DNA from: Fredinandcohnia onubensis
GTDB taxonomy: Bacteria; Bacillota; Bacilli; Bacillales; Bacillaceae_L
Direction: 5' to 3'
Length of the DNA stretch: 47,412 bases
Assembly (NCBI RefSeq): GCF_002734285.1
Contig: NZ_NSEA01000035.1
Location: forward strand, 1 to 47,412
Shown: piece after piece, positions 15,251 to 24,353 of the stretch
Position numbering within the stretch: the stretch's first letter is position 1
Layout of the letters: each line of letters starts with the position of its first letter
Position numbers and translations under genes: made by a program
Notes under the pieces: generated by a model
Told to the model about the DNA's origin: nothing
The model's input: only the letters and a program-made list of their open reading frames with translations
Databases searched by the model: none

Positions 15251-16777
15251 ATGATCGAACAAACATCGCAAGAAAAAATCAATAGTGTGTTATGGAAAGC
15301 AGCCGACACCTTTAGAGGAAAAATTGATTCGTCTACATACAAGGATTACATCCTTACTATGTTGTTCATTAAGTATTTAAGTGATTCTTATAAAGAGAAA
15401 GTAGAAGAATATTCAAAGCGATACAATGGAGATGAACAACGAATTCAACGTGCACTATCAAGAGAACGCTTTGTATTGGATGACGCATCAACATTTGACT
15501 ATCTGTATAGCAAGAGAAATGACCCAGAAATCGGTGAGATCATAAACAAAGCATTAGAACGAATTGAAAATGAGAATACAGGAAAACTTCGTGGTGTATT
15601 CCGTAACATAGACTTCAATAGTGAGGCAATTCTTGGTAGGGCGAAAGAACGTAATGCAATGCTACGTTCTTTATTGGAGGATTTTAATCAACTATCATTA
15701 AGACCGTCCCAATTAGGTAATGAAGATATTGTTGGTAATGCTTATCAATATATGATTGGATTATTTGCTTCTGATGCAGGGAAAAAAGGTGGAGAATTCT
15801 ACACTCCGGCAGAAGTATCTGAACTTTTGGCACGATTAGTTAAACCACAAGAAAATGATCGTATATATGACCCGACTTCCGGATCTGGTTCATTATTGTT
15901 GAAAGTTGCAAAACAAGTACCAAGTAAAAAGGTTGCCATATATGGACAAGAGCGTAATGGTGCCACGCACTCATTGGCATTGATGAATATGTACTTGCAC
16001 GGAATTGATGATGCAAAAATTGAATGGGGCGATACATTGGCCAACCCCTTGCATATAGATGATGGTAAGTTAATGAAGTTCCAGGTAATTGTTGCAAATC
16101 CTCCTTTCTCATTAGATAAGTGGGCGATGGGATTTGCTGGTGAAGGAAATGATAAAAAGTTTAAAATGGAACCAGGGCTTGATCCATACAGAAGATTTGA
16201 ATGGGGAGTTCCACCAAGCTCAAAAGGGGATTATGCGTTTGTTCAACACATGCTATATTCGTTAGCGGAAAATGGAAGGATGGCTACAATTCTTCCTCAT
16301 GGAGTTTTATTCCGTGGCTCTAGTGAAGGGAAAATTCGTCAGCAAATCATTGATATGAACCTTTTAGATGCAGTCATCGGATTGCCAGTGGGATTATTCT
16401 TTGGTACTGGTATTCCTGCTTGTATCATGGTATTCCGAAAAGACCGTACACGTAAAGATGTTCTATTCATTGACGCATCAGGTGAGGTAAATTATGAAAA
16501 AGGAAAAAACCAAAACAAATTAAGAGAGCCGGACATTGAAAAAATTATTGAAACGTATGAGAAGAGAGAAACAATTGATAAATATTCATATGTCGCTACT
16601 TTAGATGAAATTAAAGAGAACGACTATAACTTGAACATACCACGTTATGTCGATACATTTGAAGAAGAAGAACCTGTGGATATGGATGCAGTTAAGGAAA
16701 ATATTAAGAACATCAAACAAGAGCTTCGAGAAGTGGAAGAGCAGATGGAAAAGCATTTGAAAGAGCTTGGATTGTAG
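15251..16777 (+). CDS. hsdM: type I DNA methyltransferase subunit HsdM
   Basis: The 508-residue N6-adenine methyltransferase has an N-terminal helical HsdM_N domain (~10-150), then the AdoMet motif DPTSGSGSLL (~206) and the catalytic NPPF (~282, VIVANPPFSLDKW). A C-terminal helical tail (~480-508) is suited to HsdS contact. The start has GGAGG upstream. With HsdS it methylates host DNA, and with HsdR it forms the restriction complex. The length is normal, and no key residue appears missing. Confidence 0.95.
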   Translation: MIEQTSQEKINSVLWKAADTFRGKIDSSTYKDYILTMLFIKYLSDSYKEKVEEYSKRYNGDEQRIQRALSRERFVLDDASTFDYLYSKRNDPEIGEIINKALERIENENTGKLRGVFRNIDFNSEAILGRAKERNAMLRSLLEDFNQLSLRPSQLGNEDIVGNAYQYMIGLFASDAGKKGGEFYTPAEVSELLARLVKPQENDRIYDPTSGSGSLLLKVAKQVPSKKVAIYGQERNGATHSLALMNMYLHGIDDAKIEWGDTLANPLHIDDGKLMKFQVIVANPPFSLDKWAMGFAGEGNDKKFKMEPGLDPYRRFEWGVPPSSKGDYAFVQHMLYSLAENGRMATILPHGVLFRGSSEGKIRQQIIDMNLLDAVIGLPVGLFFGTGIPACIMVFRKDRTRKDVLFIDASGEVNYEKGKNQNKLREPDIEKIIETYEKRETIDKYSYVATLDEIKENDYNLNIPRYVDTFEEEEPVDMDAVKENIKNIKQELREVEEQMEKHLKELGL

Positions 16778-16786
16778 GTGAACAAG

Positions 16787-17941
16787 GTGTATAAATTAAC
16801 AGTCCCAAAAGATTGGAAAGTTAAACATATAGAGGAAATAGCGGATATATCTACTGGAAATAAAGATACAGTAAACAAAGAAGAAAATGGAAAATATCCT
16901 TTTTTTGTGAGGTCTCAAACGGTAGAAAGAATAAATTCTTATTCTTATGACGGCGAAGCTATTCTAACAGCAGGTGACGGAGTAGGTGTAGGTAAAGTAT
17001 TTCATTATTACAATGGTAAGTTTGATTTTCATCAAAGAGTCTATAAGATAAGCGAATTTAAAGATGTCGATGGCTTTTTCCTTTTTAATTATTTTAAAAT
17101 GAATTTCATGAAACAAGTGAAGAAGTATAATGCTAAGACCTCAGTTGACTCAGTTAGAAGAGAAATGATTACAAAAATGGAGATTCCAGTTCCACCAATA
17201 AATGAACAGAAAATAATATCATCAATACTTTTGGCTTGGGACAATGCCATTGAACTAAAAGAAAAGCTGATTGAACAGAAAAAAGAGCAGAAAAAAGGGT
17301 TAATGAAGAAGTTGTTGACAGGTCAAGTTAGGTTGTTAGGGTTTGATGGAAAATGGGATACAAAAAAACTTAAAGATTTATGCACTAAAATAATGGATGG
17401 TACTCATGCAACACCGAATTATACTGATTCTGGCATCCCTTTTTATAGTGTTGAGAATGTTACAAATAGGGACTTTTCGAATCATAAATATATATCACAT
17501 GAAGAACATCTTTCAATTAGTTCAAGATGTAAAGTAGAAAAGGGCGATATCTTAATGACTAGAATTGGTAGTATTGGGGATGCTGTGATAGTTGATTGGG
17601 ATTATGAATCGAGTATCTATGTGAGCTTGGCCCTTTTAAAAACCAATGAAAAAATTCTGTCAGAATACCTAGTTCAGTATATGTCTACTGATGAATTTAA
17701 AAAGGACATTCTAAGTAAATCTTTATTAAGTGCAATCCCACAAAAGATAAATTTATTTGATATAGGTCGAGTTAAAGTTTATTTTCCACAGGATATACAA
17801 GAGCAAAAAGCTATTACTAAAATCTTACATGATGCGGATAAAGAAGTATCATTACTTGTGTACGAACTAAATAATTTAAAAGAACAAAAGAAAGGCCTCA
17901 TGCAATTACTTTTGACCGGAAAAGTCCGAGTGCGGGGCTAA
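16787..17941 (+). CDS. hsdS: type I specificity subunit HsdS
   Basis: I prefer the GTG at 16787, which has AGGTGA upstream; an in-frame GTG at 16778 lacks a site. The protein (~384 residues) has two target-recognition domains. The first (~1-125) ends with NEQKIISSILLAWDNAIELK and the coiled helix up to GLMKKLLTGQVRL. The second (~190-325) ends with EQKAITKILHDADK and up to GLMQLLLTGKVRV. The near repetition of both helices is the internal symmetry expected of HsdS. It sets the bipartite DNA target. It abuts hsdM and precedes hsdR by 45 bp. Confidence 0.92.
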   Translation: MYKLTVPKDWKVKHIEEIADISTGNKDTVNKEENGKYPFFVRSQTVERINSYSYDGEAILTAGDGVGVGKVFHYYNGKFDFHQRVYKISEFKDVDGFFLFNYFKMNFMKQVKKYNAKTSVDSVRREMITKMEIPVPPINEQKIISSILLAWDNAIELKEKLIEQKKEQKKGLMKKLLTGQVRLLGFDGKWDTKKLKDLCTKIMDGTHATPNYTDSGIPFYSVENVTNRDFSNHKYISHEEHLSISSRCKVEKGDILMTRIGSIGDAVIVDWDYESSIYVSLALLKTNEKILSEYLVQYMSTDEFKKDILSKSLLSAIPQKINLFDIGRVKVYFPQDIQEQKAITKILHDADKEVSLLVYELNNLKEQKKGLMQLLLTGKVRVRG

Positions 17942-17986
17942 TGCCTTCACTCACTTTTCCCCTTCTTTGATAATGGAGGTGTAAAG

Positions 17987-20900
17987 ATGCCTAGGGAGCA
18001 GAGTTATGATGAACGGTATATAAGCCAAGTTCCTGCAATTGAAGTGTTACAAAAATTAGATTATCAATATATAGCACAGGAAGAAGCAACACGGATGCGT
18101 GAGAGTCTTCACGATGTGTTGTTAAAAACGGTTATAGAGGAAAAACTAATAGAACTGAATTCCTATGAATATAGGGGAGAAATTCGTAAGTTTAGTGATA
18201 ATAATATCCATCAAGCGATACGTGATTTAGACGAGCCCCTTACGAATGGATTGGTAAAAACAAATGAAGCTATTTACGAAACCATCATGAATGGTCGTAG
18301 TTATACAGAGTTTTTACCTGATGGTTCTAAAAAATCGTTTACTATTCAGTATATAGACTGGAAAAATATTGAAAATAATGTGTATCATGTGGTAGAAGAA
18401 TTTGAAGTGGAGCGAATGGATGGGCGTGGAACGATAAGACCAGATATTGTTCTGTTTGTAAATGGAATTCCTTTTGTAGTGATAGAGTGTAAAAAGGCAT
18501 CCATTTCTATGAAACAAGGAATTAGTCAGATGATTCGTAATCAAGGCAAAGATTATGCTCCACAGTTGTTCAAGTTTGTACAACTGGTTATGGCTACTAA
18601 TAAAAATGAGACACAATATGCGACTTGCAATACACCGAAAAAGTTTTGGTCTACTTGGAAAGAAGAGAAGGAGGTTTGGCTCAAATCTTGCTTAGATGAA
18701 ACGGTAGAGGGCAGATTACCAACAACACAGGATAAAAACATCATATCCTTGTTTCAGCCAGAGAGACTAATTGAAATTACCAAATACTTTACACTTTTTG
18801 ATAAAGATGTGAAAAAAGTGGCACGTTATCAACAATATTTTGCTATTAAAGAAATCATTAAAACAATAGATGAACGGGATGGAAATGGTAATCGTCAAAG
18901 TGGTGTTATTTGGCATACACAAGGATCTGGTAAATCACTCACAATGGTGATGTTGGCCAGATATATCTTGGCGGAGCTGCATGACTTTAATCCAAAAGTC
19001 GTAGTGGTAACAGACCGGGTTGAGTTAGATAAACAAATCCATAAAACATTCCGACACACAAGGTTAAAAGCAAGTCGAGCTACATCAGGCGGTCATTTAG
19101 TCGATTTAATAAACGATAATAATTCAGATATAGTTACAACATTAGTTCATAAATTCGATACAGCTTCAATCAAGCAAAAACCAATTGAATCTAAAGATGT
19201 ATTTGTACTGGTTGATGAGTCGCATCGAACTCAATATGGCGAACTTCATATTAAAATGAAGAAAGTCTTTCCGAATGCTTGTTATTTAGGCTTTACAGGG
19301 ACCCCATTATTGAAGAAAGAAAAAAGTACAATGATAAAGTTTGGGAAGCTCATTCATAAGTATACGATTGCTGATGGGGTACGTGATAATGCGATTGTTC
19401 CATTACTGTATGAAGGAAAAATGGTGGAACAATCGGTTAATCAAAAGGCTGTTGATAAACGTTTGGAAATGATTACTCGAAATCTAAATGATAAGCAAAA
19501 AGAAGAAGTAAAGCAAAGATGGAGCAAATATGAAAAATTGGCATCATCAGAACAGCGAATTTATTTAATTGCAGAAGATATTAACAAGCACTTTTTGGAG
19601 AACTACAAAACACAGGGGAGCCAATTTAAAGCGATGTTGGCTACTAACAGTAAAATTGAAGCGATTCGCTATTTAGAGGCTTTTGAAGAGTTTGAGGATT
19701 TGAACTGTGCTGTCGTAATCTCCGCACCTGATCAACGAGAAGGCCACGAAGCAGTTGACGAGGAATCGAAAGATAAAATTCAGAGTTTTTGGAAACGGAT
19801 GATGAACCGTTATGTAACTCCAGAGAAATATGAAGATGCCATTAAAGATGATTTTGTCAATGGTGATGATTTTGATTTATTGATTGTCGTTGACAAGTTG
19901 TTAACTGGCTTTGATGCCCCTAGAGCAACGGTGCTGTATGTAGATAAGCCGATGAAGGAACACACACTTCTCCAAGCTATTGCACGTGTAAATCGACTAT
20001 ATGAAGGAAAAGATTATGGTTTAATCATTGATTATCGTGGTCTATTAGATAAACTTGATCAAGCGATGCAAATGTATTCTGGTGCTGGTCTGGAGAATTT
20101 TGATCCAGAAGATTTAAAAGGTGCCATTTACGATGTCATTAGTATAATTGGTTCTTTACGGCAATATTACTCCGATTTATGGCAAATCTTTGATCCTGTT
20201 AAGAACAAGAATGATCGGGAAGAGTATGAGGTATTGTTAGAGGATGAAGAACGTAGAGAAGGCTTTTATAACGTATTAAGTAATTTTGGAAGAAACCTTG
20301 GAATTGCACTAGAGTCAGAAAAGATCTATAATGCCTTACCTCCAGAAGAGCTACAAAAGTACAAAAAGGATTTTAAGTTTTTCCAAGACTTGCGTAAAAG
20401 TGTGAAGTTACGGTACTCGGATACGATAGACCATAAAGAATATGAAGCAAAAATGCAGAAGTTGATGGATAATTACATTTCTGCAGAGGAAGTCATTCGT
20501 ATTACTAATCCGGTTGATATTTTAAATACAAAGGCTTTTGAAGAGGAAATAGATCGTCTTGGCTCAAAACGGGCGAAAGCTGATGCTATTCGGACTCGTT
20601 TAACAAAAAGTGTTCATGCAAAGTGGGACGAAAACCCTTCCTTCTACAAAAAGTTTTCTGAACGGATACAAGAAGCCATTCAAGAATATCGAGATAAACG
20701 GATTTCTGAAGCTGATTATTTGAACCGCATGAAAGACATTATGAAGGATTACCAGAGTGGTCAATCATCAGAAGATTATCCTACTGTCATTAAAGAGAAT
20801 CGCAATGCTCAAGCCTTTTACGGTGTTACTAAGGACATTATGAGTGAAACGAAAGAAACTACTACAAGCTATGATATTAATACGCTAGGGGAATTGGCAT

Positions 20901-21094
20901 TCAAGATGGATGAAATCATAAAGGAGCATCAAAAAGTCGATTGGCATGATAATTTAGAGATTCACAATCGAATTGCCCAAGAGCTGGATGACCTTCTTTT
21001 TGATTTTAAAGTAAAGTACAATTTGGATATAGACTTTGATACTATTGATAAAATTATTGAGCAAATCAAAACGGTTGCTCTAAGACGTTACTAA
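17987..21094 (+). CDS. hsdR: type I restriction subunit HsdR
   Basis: The ATG follows GGAGG. The 1035-residue protein has the HSDR_N nuclease domain with D153 and E167-x-K169 (RPDIVLF, VIECKKA). The motor domain has Walker A GSGKS (~314), the DEAD-like VDESH (~410), GFTGTP and the second RecA domain (TGFDAPRATVLYVDKP, then IARVNRLYEGKDYG). The C-terminus is a helical HsdM-contact region. It translocates DNA with ATP and cuts unmodified DNA. The reading frame is intact, so the system is probably active. Confidence 0.95.
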   Translation: MPREQSYDERYISQVPAIEVLQKLDYQYIAQEEATRMRESLHDVLLKTVIEEKLIELNSYEYRGEIRKFSDNNIHQAIRDLDEPLTNGLVKTNEAIYETIMNGRSYTEFLPDGSKKSFTIQYIDWKNIENNVYHVVEEFEVERMDGRGTIRPDIVLFVNGIPFVVIECKKASISMKQGISQMIRNQGKDYAPQLFKFVQLVMATNKNETQYATCNTPKKFWSTWKEEKEVWLKSCLDETVEGRLPTTQDKNIISLFQPERLIEITKYFTLFDKDVKKVARYQQYFAIKEIIKTIDERDGNGNRQSGVIWHTQGSGKSLTMVMLARYILAELHDFNPKVVVVTDRVELDKQIHKTFRHTRLKASRATSGGHLVDLINDNNSDIVTTLVHKFDTASIKQKPIESKDVFVLVDESHRTQYGELHIKMKKVFPNACYLGFTGTPLLKKEKSTMIKFGKLIHKYTIADGVRDNAIVPLLYEGKMVEQSVNQKAVDKRLEMITRNLNDKQKEEVKQRWSKYEKLASSEQRIYLIAEDINKHFLENYKTQGSQFKAMLATNSKIEAIRYLEAFEEFEDLNCAVVISAPDQREGHEAVDEESKDKIQSFWKRMMNRYVTPEKYEDAIKDDFVNGDDFDLLIVVDKLLTGFDAPRATVLYVDKPMKEHTLLQAIARVNRLYEGKDYGLIIDYRGLLDKLDQAMQMYSGAGLENFDPEDLKGAIYDVISIIGSLRQYYSDLWQIFDPVKNKNDREEYEVLLEDEERREGFYNVLSNFGRNLGIALESEKIYNALPPEELQKYKKDFKFFQDLRKSVKLRYSDTIDHKEYEAKMQKLMDNYISAEEVIRITNPVDILNTKAFEEEIDRLGSKRAKADAIRTRLTKSVHAKWDENPSFYKKFSERIQEAIQEYRDKRISEADYLNRMKDIMKDYQSGQSSEDYPTVIKENRNAQAFYGVTKDIMSETKETTTSYDINTLGELAFKMDEIIKEHQKVDWHDNLEIHNRIAQELDDLLFDFKVKYNLDIDFDTIDKIIEQIKTVALRRY

Positions 21095-21107
21095 GGCAGG
21101 GAGCAGC

Positions 21108-21833
21108 ATGGAAAAACATCAAATTGAGTACGCCAATAATGTCATAGATTTCATTATTAAGCGGAAAAAGGTTAAAAATGTAAACCTCAATGTCAAACCA
21201 GATATGACGATTGAGGTTACTGCAAATGACAGAGTTCCGTTAGACTTTATTTCTGATTTTGTAAAATCAAAAGGTTCGTGGATTCTCAAAAACGTTGGTC
21301 GTTTTAAAGACGTGCAACCCCTTAAGCAAAGTCAAAGGGAATATGTAAGTGGAGAAACGTTTAAGTATTTAGGAAAGCAATATCGCTTAAGAGTACAGCA
21401 GTCAATGGAAGAAGAAATAGTAAAATACTTCCGAGGATTCATTTATTTGTACGTGAAGAATAATGATAATGTTAGCCGAAAAGCAAAATTAATGGATGAT
21501 TGGTATCGAGAAAAAGCCCAAATGACTTTCAATGAGTCGCTTGAAAAGGTGTATCCATTGGTACAAAAGTACGGAGTGGAGAAGCCAGACGTTGATGTTC
21601 GGTTAATGAAGGCTCGTTGGGGATCTGCATTAACAGAGAAGAACATGATACTTCTAAATACTGAACTTATAAAGGCACCAAAATATTGTATCGACTACGT
21701 TGTTCTTCATGAACTTATTCATTTTAAGTACAACGATCACAGTGAAAACTTCTATCAAATGCTTCTTTCATTAATGCCTGACTGGGAGAAGAGAAAAGCG
21801 ATTTTGGATGAAGAAGTTGTAAAGGATTTATAA
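21108..21833 (+). CDS. YgjP-like (DUF45) metallopeptidase of the RM operon
   Basis: The 241-residue protein carries the zinc motif HELIHFKYNDHSENF (HExxH plus a downstream His, ~residues 205-219), with WGS upstream (ARWGSALTEKNMILLN), the DUF45/YgjP pattern of M48-like metallopeptidases. It is 13 bp after hsdR, in the same operon and before a shared terminator. Genes of this family often sit in type I RM loci; a role in degrading or maturing restriction subunits has been suggested but is not shown by the sequence. Confidence 0.85.
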   Translation: MEKHQIEYANNVIDFIIKRKKVKNVNLNVKPDMTIEVTANDRVPLDFISDFVKSKGSWILKNVGRFKDVQPLKQSQREYVSGETFKYLGKQYRLRVQQSMEEEIVKYFRGFIYLYVKNNDNVSRKAKLMDDWYREKAQMTFNESLEKVYPLVQKYGVEKPDVDVRLMKARWGSALTEKNMILLNTELIKAPKYCIDYVVLHELIHFKYNDHSENFYQMLLSLMPDWEKRKAILDEEVVKDL

Positions 21834-21876
21834 AAGCGAACTACTCAGTCATAAAACTAACATGATAAACACCAGA

Positions 21877-21917
21877 AGGCAGTTCTTTATAGTAGTAAAA
21901 GAACTGCCTATTTTTTT
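21877..21917 (+). terminator. terminator of the hsd operon
   Basis: AGGCAGTTCTTT and AAAGAACTGCCT form a perfect 12-bp stem followed by ATTTTTTT. Confidence 0.9.
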
Positions 21918-21937
21918 AGGGAAATGGAGGTAATGAG

Positions 21938-22852
21938 ATGCCAAATTACCTTATAGGATATGTTGAAGCAGAAAAAAATAATGGACATGAAGATCCAATG
22001 TTAAATGAATTTACATATGGAGATTTAAAAACAAATGGTGAAAAACTATTAGGTTTAAAAAAAGGAGATTTACTCTTTTTTCACAAGACAATCTACGATA
22101 AGAGGTATATAACCGCTTATTATTGGGTTGAAGAAGTCCACTTGGTAAATAATCTCATTAATGACCAATTTATATTAGAAAAGTTTAATAATCATCATTT
22201 AAAAAAGCAGATAAATCAACTTGATACGAATGAGACAATTGTATTTGGAAACTCAATAAGGTCAAGAGTATTGGAAAATCCATTAGAAATCACTCCAAAT
22301 ATATTAAAACAGTTATCAAGGAAAGCAAATCTAAATCCTAATCAGACTCCACTAGCAGCTATTTCGTCAGCACTCCGTACATGGAAAGATTTAGATGATA
22401 AGGATGTTACCCTTCTATTAGATTTAATCAATGAAAATGAAAAATCTGGGAGATTATCAAACACAACTTTGTCAACAGAAGAAGTTTTCCAGATACTTGA
22501 AAGAGATATAGAAAAATTCATAGCTAAAAATCCAGAAATCCTTGGACATGGATATATTCTTGAAAAACAACAACATGTTTTTTCTGATGATTCAAGGTTA
22601 GACCTTTTGTTATATGACCAGAAGAATGATTGCAGAGTAGTAGTAGAGATAAAAAAAGGAATGATTGGAAGAGAGGCTAAACAGCAAATTAAGCATTATA
22701 TGAAATTATGTAAGAATGAATTAGGTTATTTTAATATAAAAGGCATAATAGTATGTGCAGGGATACTACCGTATTTTGAAAATGAGTTGTTGGAAGCAAA
22801 AAAGGATAATATATTCGTGAAAACTTTTGGATGGAACTTTAATATAAAATAA
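21938..22852 (+). CDS. PD-(D/E)XK nuclease (NucS-like C-terminus) with an EVE/Nmad-like N-terminus
   Basis: The ATG follows TGGAGG. In this 304-residue protein the C-terminal ~130 residues have SRLDLLLYD (Asp ~222), then VVVEIKKG (Glu-x-Lys ~236) and a Gln-rich helix (EAKQQIKHYMK), the NucS/DUF91-type restriction-nuclease core. The N-terminus (~1-75: EDPMLNEFTYGD, LKKGDLLFFHKTI, ITAYYWVEEV) resembles small beta-barrel domains of the EVE/Nmad kind, which sense modified bases. This is my weaker reading. A modification-dependent or mismatch nuclease is plausible. It stands directly behind the hsd terminator, 28 bp before the next gene. Confidence 0.6.
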   Translation: MPNYLIGYVEAEKNNGHEDPMLNEFTYGDLKTNGEKLLGLKKGDLLFFHKTIYDKRYITAYYWVEEVHLVNNLINDQFILEKFNNHHLKKQINQLDTNETIVFGNSIRSRVLENPLEITPNILKQLSRKANLNPNQTPLAAISSALRTWKDLDDKDVTLLLDLINENEKSGRLSNTTLSTEEVFQILERDIEKFIAKNPEILGHGYILEKQQHVFSDDSRLDLLLYDQKNDCRVVVEIKKGMIGREAKQQIKHYMKLCKNELGYFNIKGIIVCAGILPYFENELLEAKKDNIFVKTFGWNFNIK

Positions 22853-22880
22853 AGATTTCTTAGATATGGGGGTAAGTTAA

Positions 22881-24353
22881 TTGGATGTAAGGGGAAGAAG
22901 TAGGTTATCTGACCATAAATATAAAAAAGGTAAAATTATTAGTCCGATGAATTCAATGCTCGGTGATAAACTATTATTAAACTCTTGGACAATTGAAAGA
23001 TTGCCAGAATATATATGGTTAGGATTAATCATACTAAACTATGAAAGAGAAAAAGGTTTAGAGATTGGGCAAAAAATTCTTTACTTAATGTCTAAGTTAG
23101 AGTTAGACTTTTCAAAACCTAAAATTTCTCTTATTACTAAAGCTAATGAACAACAACAAAAGGAAATCTATAAAATAATCTCAAGTTTGGTAGAACCTAA
23201 CGTGTTAGCTCCAATGACGATATTATTGCGTGATGAAGAATATAGACTATTTAATGAATTTTTTTATGATAAGAAATTAACTGTTGATTATAGACTTTCA
23301 ATTATCAAGGATGCAGTTGAAAAGTTTTATGATCCTCAATCACACATAACTACAGATCTACGTTATCTGGCTATTTGTCTTCCTTTGTTTAAAGGCGAAA
23401 TAAAGATATTTGAAGGTTTAAAAGGGATTGATGCAATCAAAAATTATAGCATGAGTAATCATGATGATGAAGAAATGAAACTCTACAGGCCATCCATTAG
23501 ATCATTGGAGGGTTTCGATCATGAAATGAAAAACGATAGTTATATTTCTTATTTTTGGACGGAGCTAGGGATGATTACCGATTGTAAGCCGTTGTTTATA
23601 GATTTTAGTAAGAGTAAGACAGATGTTGGTATATTTATTAAAGATACTAAGGATGCTTTCCATCAATTAATGCTAGAAAATAAAGAAAATCAACTAGACA
23701 GTGCTAAATTTAATGTTTTAATTGGATCAACAATATATATGATTAAGATAATTGAAGAACTAATCGAAAAGGAATTAGAAAATTCCATTTTGGGTAGACA
23801 TGGCTTCAGAACAATTTTAGAAGTGTACATAATGATGAAGTATCTGATTAAAAATGAAAATACAAATCCAAGAATTTTTTCTGAATATCAGATTTATGGA
23901 GTTGGGAAATATAAACACGTTTTGTTAAGAGCGAGAGAAAGTTCAATTATTAATGAATATAGTCATATTGAGTTACCGATTTTACATGGGATTGTAAATG
24001 AACCTATGCTTGAAGAATTTTTAGACATTGATGTACGATACTTTGATACACAATCCATTAAAAAGAAGTTTGAATTGGTTGATGAAAATGAATTATATGA
24101 AACCTATTATGAATATGATAATAACTTTGTGCATGGTTTTTGGGGTGCAATACGGGAAAGCTCAATGATTTTTTGTGAAAATCCATTACATAAATACCAT
24201 ACGATCCCAGATATAGACAACTTTCAAAAGTTACCGAGCGTTGTTTATGATACTGAAAAAGTTTTTAGAAAGCAAATAGAAATGTTATCTTGTCAATTTG
24301 AAATGCCTGATTGGTATAAAAAGAAATATAAGGAGTTAAACTATGGAATTTAA
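22881..24353 (+). CDS. uncharacterised cargo protein, helical (DUF5677-like C-terminus?)
   Basis: It starts at a TTG behind GGGGGTAAG. The 490-residue protein has no signal peptide or membrane segment. The middle and C-terminus are helical, with IGSTIYMIKIIEELIEKELE, then GRHGFRTILEVYIMMKYLIK and NNFVHGFWGAIRESSMIF. The Arg-Glu-plus-YL pattern followed by a conserved His recalls the DUF5677 family, which has no known activity. The next gene overlaps it by 11 bp, so the two products are probably made together and may form a complex. I do not know the function; defence is inferred from location. Confidence 0.65.
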   Translation: MDVRGRSRLSDHKYKKGKIISPMNSMLGDKLLLNSWTIERLPEYIWLGLIILNYEREKGLEIGQKILYLMSKLELDFSKPKISLITKANEQQQKEIYKIISSLVEPNVLAPMTILLRDEEYRLFNEFFYDKKLTVDYRLSIIKDAVEKFYDPQSHITTDLRYLAICLPLFKGEIKIFEGLKGIDAIKNYSMSNHDDEEMKLYRPSIRSLEGFDHEMKNDSYISYFWTELGMITDCKPLFIDFSKSKTDVGIFIKDTKDAFHQLMLENKENQLDSAKFNVLIGSTIYMIKIIEELIEKELENSILGRHGFRTILEVYIMMKYLIKNENTNPRIFSEYQIYGVGKYKHVLLRARESSIINEYSHIELPILHGIVNEPMLEEFLDIDVRYFDTQSIKKKFELVDENELYETYYEYDNNFVHGFWGAIRESSMIFCENPLHKYHTIPDIDNFQKLPSVVYDTEKVFRKQIEMLSCQFEMPDWYKKKYKELNYGI

